From the NCBI RefSeq assembly GCF_030272615.1, contig NC_081415.1, positions 230,846,803 to 230,910,802 on the forward strand: a stretch of 64,000 nt of DNA. Reading direction: 5' to 3'. Each line of letters opens with the position of its first letter. Within the stretch, counting starts at the first letter, position 1. A program made the position numbers and the translations under genes. Positions 56,692 to 64,000 of this stretch are shown piece by piece. This DNA is from Cryptomeria japonica. Lineage: Eukaryota > Streptophyta > Pinopsida > Cupressales > Cupressaceae. Under the pieces are notes generated by a model that was not told the origin of the DNA, did no database searches, and was given only the letters and a program-made list of their open reading frames with translations.

Positions 56692-59600
56692 TCCTTTTCC
56701 TATTGCTTCTTACAAATCCATGCAAGATGTGCAGGATGCCTTCTCAAATGTTGGATTTTTTTGGGGGGTTGGATCATGATGTGGATGTGCATGATTTTGA
56801 ATTGGTGATTTTTCACCTAAAAATGGTCACATGGAAATAGGCTTACAAAATGGATTGTGTAGATGTCATCACATATATGAGATATTCAGGTATCGATATT
56901 TTCTATTCTACCTGGTGTTGTATCAAAATTCCTAGTTTTTCCATCTCTACATGCATTTGGCTATGGTGGATGCCTCTATTGATCCACAAAGACTCTTCTA
57001 GGGATTGGCATGGAACTACTTTCTCTTGGTCCCTTTTGACTATTATAAGTTTTTAGAAATAATTTTGGTCTCAATGAAAATTGATTTAAGTCCAAAGGAG
57101 GTCACTTTTAGAATAAGTGATAGACAAAGTGGTTTGATGATGAAATCCAAGGTTCCCTGTGAATGGTTCTTCAAAGTCCATTTCACTGTGATTCTCATCC
57201 ATGGTTTTAAAGAGGATCTTTTTAGACTGATATTTTTTATTAATTGTGTACTTGCTATAGGACTAGTTTATTAGCTAGATGTTATAGAATGAAATTTTGG
57301 AGTAAATTAAAATAAAAATCCAATCTATGAGTTCCCTCTTTCCAATTGAGGTATTATAGTAGTGAATAGATCAATCAAACACTTATTCACACTAAAGCTA
57401 GTTGGTTTGGATTTAGATCTAATTAATAATTCACAAAATTATGATCTAGATGGTTATGTGACTATTATTAAGCTTTTAATTTTATTCATACATGAGAACA
57501 TTCCACTGTTTGAGGCCTAATGAGCGTCAATTATTGATTCGTCAAATGTCTACATAGAATTGACACACATTTTGGCAGCGCCTATTCACCCAGGAGAGGC
57601 CTTATAAAAGACAATTAAAAAATTTGATCATTTGAGGCTAATGAATCAAGGTATTCAAGTGAAAGTTATGAAACTAGAATGTAGTATGGAGAGATTCAAA
57701 TTATATTGGAAATATAGGTAGGAAATTCGTCACTCGAAGCTAAACTTTGAAGATGTTGCCATTAATTGAGACCTGAGAAGAATTATGGTATCAAGTACAA
57801 GAATCACTTGGTTTCCATCATGAGGCAAATGAAATTGAAGTAGAGGGAAAATATGAAGGGCTAGAGGAGGTAGAAGAAGGGAAGGAAGTTTTAAAATAAC
57901 CAGAGGCTCAACAAGTCTAAGATCTCTTAGCCACAAGATTGGCCCACCTCCATTATACTATGTGGCCAATAAAGTGGGTATCTTGCTTCACAATATTTTG
58001 AGATCATATGAGTAGTAGAGGGTGTAGATATATCTCTCATTACCTCTCCTCAAATCTAGAAATAAAGAGTAGATTACAATTGCAATATTTAGGTGAGTAA
58101 GAAGAGAAGGAGAAAGAGGAACTCATGATAGCTCAATCTGCACAACCCTTGCCAACAATGGGTGGATAGGTAAGTATTTCTTACAATATTCATACCAATC
58201 AGCCTTTTATACCTCCTCCCATTCTTTCTCCCACACCATCACTGTATCCCTTTTCTTACACTCAACTCACATCCCCCCCACCTGTCATCTCTTCTCCACT
58301 TATCACAAAAAAAATGCTCTTCCTCTCTTAAACCTTCATCCTTTTTCACCATCTACTTTAATGTTGTAACTAAAATTAGTTTCCAACCAAGAAACTACCA
58401 CCTCCCAACAATAGGTAATTATCCCATATGGTTTTCTACAATATTTTCCTTTTGCTAGATGAGTCATAAGGAATCATTCAATCCTCAACATACTTTCATC
58501 AACAAACCAAGACCACCAAGAGAGCCCATGAAGCTTGTCTTGAGATAAAGAGAAAGAAAGAAGGCCTATCTCCCAACATGCCTTAAATGTGGCCATTGTA
58601 TGATCCGTAAAAAAAAACCTAATAATTTCTCATATGACTCCATGTGTCATCAAGCCACGGGAGCATTAGTCTCTCTTTCTCACAATGGACCCAAAGATAA
58701 GGTTGATATCATGAAAGATACACAAAAGTTTGTGACCATTGATTTCATCAAATCAAGCTAGAGGACTAAGAAGAAGTATTAATAAACATGAGTCAAGGGC
58801 ATTGTTTATAGGCTAATAATTGAAAATAAGACTAGAGACATGAAAATTAGTCAATTGATGGTAGAGCATCAAGGAAGAGTTACTAAGGAAATATTTTTAA
58901 TCAAGCAGAGACAAAAGACCAAGTTTTAGACTGAGTTAGTTGATGCTCAAGTGCTTATTGAATTTTTGAAATAAGGTAGGATTAATGTTAAGAGTCTATT
59001 AAGAGAAAGAATAAAGGAAATGACTTAGGCTCACAAGAATCTAGATAATTATAGAAAGAACTCCAGGCTTGAGAACAATATATTGTGTAATTGAAAGAAT
59101 AATTAAATCAATTATCACAAGCCTCTTCTATCCTCCCCATGGTCCAAGAGCTATATGTTTATTTTTGGGAGTGAATCAAAGAAGTGGCTTTGCATTTGAA
59201 GCCCACGGTTAAGTTTATTCCATATTTCAATCTTTGACCATTGAAGTGATGCCACTATCAAGAAAACTCTATCATTTGTTTCACTAAAGTTTGTTGATTC
59301 ACATCTACTGGTACAAAAATCATACAATTATTTAGAGGAGATTCTACAAGCTACATAGTAGAGAAGAAATGACTAATGGCTATGAAGTTAAATGACTTCC
59401 CAAGGTACAATAAGACTACTTTGGAATGAAAGGAACATTTGAATTCCTTAGAAAAGGTCATTCTAGAGATAAAGGGACACATTGAACAAATAGTCTAATT
59501 AGGACCTCCCTCCCCATTTCTCAAGGATAAAACAATTCTATCTAAAGATCAAGTGCAAGAATTGATTGAAAATAAGTATAAATATCTGACATCTTTCCAT

Positions 59601-59770
59601 AGTTTGAGCTAATCATTGAGTGTACTAGAGGTAGAGATAGATGTTCAACAACTCTCTCAACTAGAATTTCACATGCAATCTATAATACAAAGCATGTACA
59701 ATTTATCATTCAAAGATATTATTGATTTGAATAGTCTATCAGGATCTGAAGAAAAAGGAACAACCTTTTG
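56692..59770 (+). pseudogene. Decayed coding relics, unrecognised
   Basis: Plus-strand stretches look protein-coding but stops are dense. 57005-57274 encodes LSPKEVTFRISDRQSGLMMK and SKVPCEWFFKVHFTVILIHG; 57480-57720 continues with IHENIPLFEA and AAPIHPGEAL; 58560-58680 has a CLKCGHCMIRKK stretch; 58810-59100 is Lys/Glu/Gln-rich, possibly coiled coil. Order and style suggest a broken element ORF like the post-integrase or long ORFs seen elsewhere here. I recognise no family. Confidence 0.4.
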
Positions 59771-60999
59771 AAGTAGAGTGGGCATATTTGCAACTCACCC
59801 TTTAGAAGCTTTGAGGATGTTTTTTCTTTACATCACTTTCATATTTTTAAAATTTTGGGTCTATGAACCAAATCTTTTGGGTCCTCATCTTTGCAAGAAA
59901 ATATTTTCTAATAGTCACTAGAATTGTAGAGGTGAACTCTATATATATTTATTTGATACAAGGAATCAATAGAAATAATGTTTCTACAATTTCATTATAA
60001 GGAATCAATAGAAATGATATTTTCCATTTATTCTTTCAAGTGGAGTTTACAGAAGAGAAGTGTATTATTTTTTATCTAAGTTCTTTTATGACACTTTCCT
60101 TTTAAAAGAGTTGAGATGCATGTCACTCCCATGTGTATCTTCATACAAAGGATTTCTAAGAACTTATTTTGATCGTAACATTGGTTGAATAAAATACATA
60201 GCATCATGATGTGCATTAAAAAGGGTGAAAGAGAACACTATTTATTTTTCCTAATGCATTTCATCATAGGATCCATGTGTCCCTTTTGTGCTAAATTTTG
60301 AATAATCACAAAGGAGGTACTCTTAGGAGTCACACTATTGGTTTGAGGCTCTAAAATCGTTCACCAAGTGGGTCCCAAAGAAAGAGAAATAAAAGAGCCA
60401 TGTGTCACCAACATATTTTTTTGGAGTGAAGAAATTTATGACAAGATAAATTTGTTGCATTATTGGCTGAATGATCTTATTTTAATAATCGCACTAGTTC
60501 ATGCAAAATCAGAGGGGAAGTGACTATAAGTTTCAACAAAAATAGATAATGTATGTTTTTTATTCTTATATGATTGTGGTAGAGATACCTGGTTAGCTTT
60601 TATTTATCTTAATATCACCACCATGATGTTCAATTGCATGTCTTATAAATATGCATGTAATAGATGTAAAATTGGCTAGCATTTTTTCAAAACACAGTAA
60701 TTTTGGATTCCAATGACCTTTAACAGGTGCTTCTCATGAAAGGATATGAATATTGTACTATGGGAAAGTATGGGGTTATGCATTTTACTCTCCTTTCAAG
60801 AATGAAGAGCCCATAATATATTTTGCTCATAATCTCAAGAGTTATTGGTTCTTACCTATTATAAAAATAACTTGTGTAATTCTTGGCATAAATATAAATT
60901 TTATTAGTGCTTTTAAATCATCAAATCTACTCTTTTGAAAATCTCTCATTGTCCTATTATTACCTATAATTATGCTATACCTTTATAAGATTGAAATAT

Positions 61000-61090
61000 G
61001 GGGCATCACCTTAGGATTATGTAGTAGTCAATTCCATTTCAATTCTTGGGGCATCACCTTAGGATTATGTAGTAGTCAATTTCATTTTGT
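61000..61090 (+). repeat. 48-bp tandem duplication
   Basis: GGGGCATCACCTTAGGATTA starts at 61000 and again at 61048. The two copies are nearly identical over about 43 bases, so the duplication is young. Confidence 0.9.
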
Positions 61091-61374
61091 ATCTCTTTTT
61101 TCACTTTTCCTATACTACAAACTTATAAGAAGATCTAACTTCTATAAAACTTGATGGTAATTTTATAAATCATAGTCTCATGACCATGAAATTCCCCATT
61201 GTTGGTCTTTGAATGCAGATTTGAGCATGAAAAAAGTTCTTATTAGCCTCATTTGGATCTAAGGTTAAGTCAAAATATCTAGATAACATGTCTTCTATAG
61301 TTGAATTTATTACTTCTATAATTAAATCCTCAATTTGATCAATTATTGTGCATTTTTTATGACTTGATTTTGAC

Positions 61375-61420
61375 TCATTTTTCTAGAGGAGTCCAAGGGG
61401 TCATTTTTCTAGAGGAGTCC
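61375..61420 (+). repeat. 26-bp tandem duplication
   Basis: TCATTTTTCTAGAGGAGTCC occurs at 61375-61394 and 61401-61420, separated by AAGGGG. Confidence 0.9.
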
Positions 61421-61948
61421 CATAGGTCTCCTATAGGGAATGCTTAGCATTATATTGTGTGTTACTTTAATTAGGGCTCATAGAGGGGATCTAATTCACA
61501 TTATTATCAATAATGGTATGTAAGAGGGGTAAGGTTTCCTTAGTTTCTTCAACCTTAAGTACTTTGCCAAATGAACAAAATAGCTCAAAATTAGAAGCCT
61601 ATAAAATTGGAGAGATATTTTTACAGTAACCCACTTAAGAATTGTGAAAGTAAAATGTCAGATTCTAACAACTTAGGAGACCATTACTCACTCCACATAG
61701 GTCTAGTAACTAAGGGGGACCGATGGCAGAGTGAAAAGGAGTAGGAATCCCAAATTTCAAATTGGGAAATGGCGGATTTCTTGGAGATTGCAGTCTCTCT
61801 GGGACCAAATTTGCAAACAGGCAGGAGGTCAGGCATCACAAGGGTCAAAAGAGGACAAGGAAAAAAAAAACTGGGAGAGGATTAAGATTCAAAAACCGGG
61901 GACCCACACGACAGAGGTAAAGGTAAAAAATGGTCTTCTCTCTTTGGA

Positions 61949-63334
61949 GTGAAGCCGCTGGCTAAATCTGGGCTTCCAGAAGTTACAAATACCTTAAACC
62001 CAGCCTCTAGACTGGTTGCTATCTCTGTTTCGGACAAAGTGGTTGACATGACTATAGCTGGCCTATCCATGACATTAGTGGGATGATTCTCTGGTTTCAG
62101 GCCTAACATCGACGATGTTAGGAATTTCATAAGGAGAAAATGGCTTGTAAAAGGTCAAGTGGATGTGGAAGCTCTACCTAAAGGGTTTTTTACCTTTAGT
62201 TTTAACTCTGAAGAAGACATGAATAAAGCTCTTTGTGAAGGCCCCTAGATGTTTGGTAAGTCATCCCTGGCTCTTCAGAAATGGGCCCCGAACCTTGCCC
62301 TTGACGAGTCCTTTGTTTCTGCACCTGTATGGACACACCTCTCGGGTCTCCCACTGGAATACTGGAATGAGGAAGTTTTCAAGGGTATTGTGAAATCCTT
62401 TGGAGAAATCCTGACGATTGACCCGATGACGGCGGCTAAATCAAGCTTAGTCTTTTCTCGTATCTGCATAAATGTTAATCAAATGATGGATATGCCTCAA
62501 TCCATAGAAATAATATCTAAGCTTGGAAAATGGTCACAAACTATTGAATACAAATCTCTTCCATTTGCCTACTTCCACTACAAAAAATCTAGGCATTGGG
62601 CAAAATCATGTCTGCTCAAGAAAAGAAAGGAAAGCAAGACTGATAGCAACATCAAGAACAAAAATATCTGGCAAACGGTAAATACAAAAGGAGACCCACC
62701 AATTGAATGTAATCAAATTAAGGATGTAACAGATTTAGCAAATGAAGTCAGGAGGAATGGGATCAGCAGTAATGATAAACAAGACTGTGTCTACTCCAAC
62801 AACCAACCAGAGAGCTCTAAAGAAGTAGAGAAAGGTATTGAGTAGAACAATAAAAATAACCCAGAGGAGCAGGAGGTTGGATCTGTTAGTCAGGAGAAGG
62901 AAGAAACTATCCTGGACCAGGAGGCTAGATTTGTTAGTCAGGAGAAGGAAGAAATCATTCCAGCCACATCACTCTCAAAATCGGTCGAGGAAGACTTTAA
63001 TGAAGCTCAAGACCCTTTTGACATTGAGCCCTTACTGCTTTTAACTAATGGAAGTCCAAAGCCACTTCTATGTAAAACCCCTCCTCAAAGCATGGATTTA
63101 CTGGATGGAAATCTCTGGATTCTTGGTTCTAGAGAAGGAAAAATGAACAAGGACAAACTCAATGGAGGAATCTCAACTAGAAGCAAGATCAAGAAAAAGG
63201 AAGATGTTGGAAGTCATAACAAAAAGCAGGGAAGGCCATCCCTAAAACATCAAAGGGAACAGGAAAGCTGGAAGAACCATGTTGATGGAACACAATGTTC
63301 CATTGAGTCAGCCCTATCCCTAGTTAAAGTATGA
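61949..63334 (+). pseudogene. LINE ORF1 (DUF4283-like, degenerate CCHC)
   Basis: One frame from 61949: a SRLVAISVSDKVVDMT block, RPNIDDVRNFIRRKWLVKGQ, VDVEALPKGFFTFSFNSEED, then SLALQKWAPNL and PVWTHLSGLPLEYWNEEV, the DUF4283 pattern of plant LINE ORF1, an RNA-binding fold. A knuckle remnant follows, YFHYKKSRHWAKSC, with the first two Cys changed (CX2C to YX2Y). An acidic linker then precedes a Lys-rich end. Stops: TGA at about 62081, TAG at 62246-62248, TAG at 62843; all in the same phase, so no frameshift. A duplicated SQEKEE segment lies at 62895-62955. It would coat the LINE RNA; now inactive. Confidence 0.85.
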
Positions 63335-64000
63335 AGATAATATCCTAGAATATCAGAGGGTTGAATGCCCCTCATAAGCAGGATGTGTTGTGAAACATCA
63401 TAAGAGATCACAAACCAGATGTGGTCCTGGTTCAGGAAACCAAGATGTCTAAGGAAAAATTTGAAAAGATTAGAATTTTCAAGGAAAATGGGGTCATAGG
63501 ATCCAACTCGCCCAACACCAAAACTGGGAGAGTTAAATATTGGAACAGCCTGGCAGCTGACAGACTCAAGTTTGTTGATCAAAGCTAGATTATTATGGGA
63601 GATTTCAATACTCTGCTCAAAGAGGAAGAGGAAGAGAAGATGGGAGGTATCCCTTTACAACTTGATGGGAAACAAGACCTTATGGATTTCATAAATGATC
63701 AAGCTCTCATTGATGTGGATCTCCAGGGCATCAACTACACCTGGACCAATAGAAGAACCGAAGCTGATATGATTCAAGTTAAGTTTGATAGATCTTTAAT
63801 TTCACCTGACTGGTTTTCTAAGTATAGCTGCTCCCTTGCTTCTATCATCAAAATTGGGTCTAACCAATACCCCATCTCCTTTACTACCAACTCTTTTTTG
63901 GCCAAGAGAAACTTCCCTTTTAGATTTGAAAAAGATTGGATTTCCCATCCTTCTCTGGAAGCTCGTATTACTGAATGGTGGAATTCTGAAGTGGAGGGTA
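63331..64000 (+). pseudogene. LINE ORF2 endonuclease domain, start
   Basis: ATG at 63331 overlaps the ORF1 stop in ATGA. MKIIS-stop-NIRGLNAPHKQ and DHKPDVVLVQETKM give the first two endonuclease motifs (Asn and Glu kept). IIMGDFNTLL keeps the Asp/Asn pair, then GINYTWTNRR. The terminal SDH motif is changed to SNQYP, losing the catalytic His. Between QETK and GDFN only about 55 residues remain where about 85-95 is usual, so part of the domain is deleted. In-frame stops TAG (63346) and TGA (63391) and TAG (about 63586). The frame is still open at the window end. Confidence 0.85.

Larger units (their letters stand above)
59771..61711. other. AT-rich intergenic stretch with two tandem duplications
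   Basis: No gene or LTR seen. The only structure is the duplications at 61000-61090 and 61375-61420. Confidence 0.6.
61712..64000 (+). mobile_element. L1-type LINE, 5' part, runs off the window
   Basis: ORF1 with DUF4283-type domain and zinc knuckle remnant (61949-63334), then the endonuclease start of ORF2 (63331 onward), same strand. RT lies beyond 64000. The 5' start is approximate. Both ORFs contain stops. Confidence 0.85.

Noticed and set aside
57005-57274. Intact small host gene
   Set aside because: Coding-like sequence continues on both sides past stops, so it is part of a longer decayed frame.

Overview
This window is repeat-dense nuclear DNA of a large-genome seed plant. Met-initiator primer sites (TGGTATCAGAGC type), Copia, Athila/Tat-like Ty3-Gypsy and a DUF4283-bearing plant L1 show this; a gymnosperm is plausible but I cannot prove it. 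I see no intact host gene, no tRNA or rRNA gene and no CRISPR array. Almost every coding stretch is a retroelement ORF broken by stops or frameshifts.

Layout, left to right. (1) 1-124 and 6731-12274 are the two parts of a Tat-like Gypsy element carrying gag and protease but no reverse transcriptase. It is split by a 6.6-kb non-autonomous LTR element (125-6730) that carries four zinc knuckles and an unrecognised frame of about 1,095 codons interrupted only by TAG codons. (2) 13259-16894 is the 3' end of a plus-strand Copia element, with a solo LTR nested in its own LTR. (3) 16895-18775 and 52534-53455 are two halves of a GA/CT low-complexity domain, with a degenerate telomere-like block at 52641-53010. 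(4) Between the halves sits one minus-strand Athila-like Gypsy element (18776-52533), expanded from about 10.1 kb to 33.8 kb by nested insertions. (5) 53456-56691 is the 3' end of a second copy of the Tat-like gag-protease family. (6) 56692-61700 holds decayed coding relics and AT-rich DNA. (7) 61712-64000 is the 5' part of an L1-type LINE that runs off the window.

The nest in (4) can be read from target-site duplications (TSDs) and from comparing LTR pairs. Copia-1 (22167-38588, minus) sits in the Gypsy after integrase, with TSD TATTC/CATTC. Copia-1 in turn holds Copia-2 (31145-38227, minus, TSD CTCTT exact), a plus-strand solo LTR (22693-24152, CATAA/CACAA) and a minus-strand solo LTR (26661-28142, AGTAC). 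A gag-only LTR element (40644-45760, minus, TSD CATAC exact) separates RNase H from integrase. A 992-bp TIR element (19307-20298, TGTT) lies in the Gypsy 3' LTR, and a solo Copia LTR (50800-51918, AAGTC/AGGTC) in its 5' LTR. Removing the insertions makes the Gypsy LTRs about 1290 and 1274 bp and the Copia-1 LTRs about 1298 and 1266 bp, which checks the reconstruction.

The least explained items are the amber-only ORF at 2437-5724, the array of short-loop palindromes plus GGATAAG boxes in the LTRs of the gag-only element, a duplicated polypurine box shared by all Copia-like elements here, and the TIR element with an unusual 4-bp duplication.
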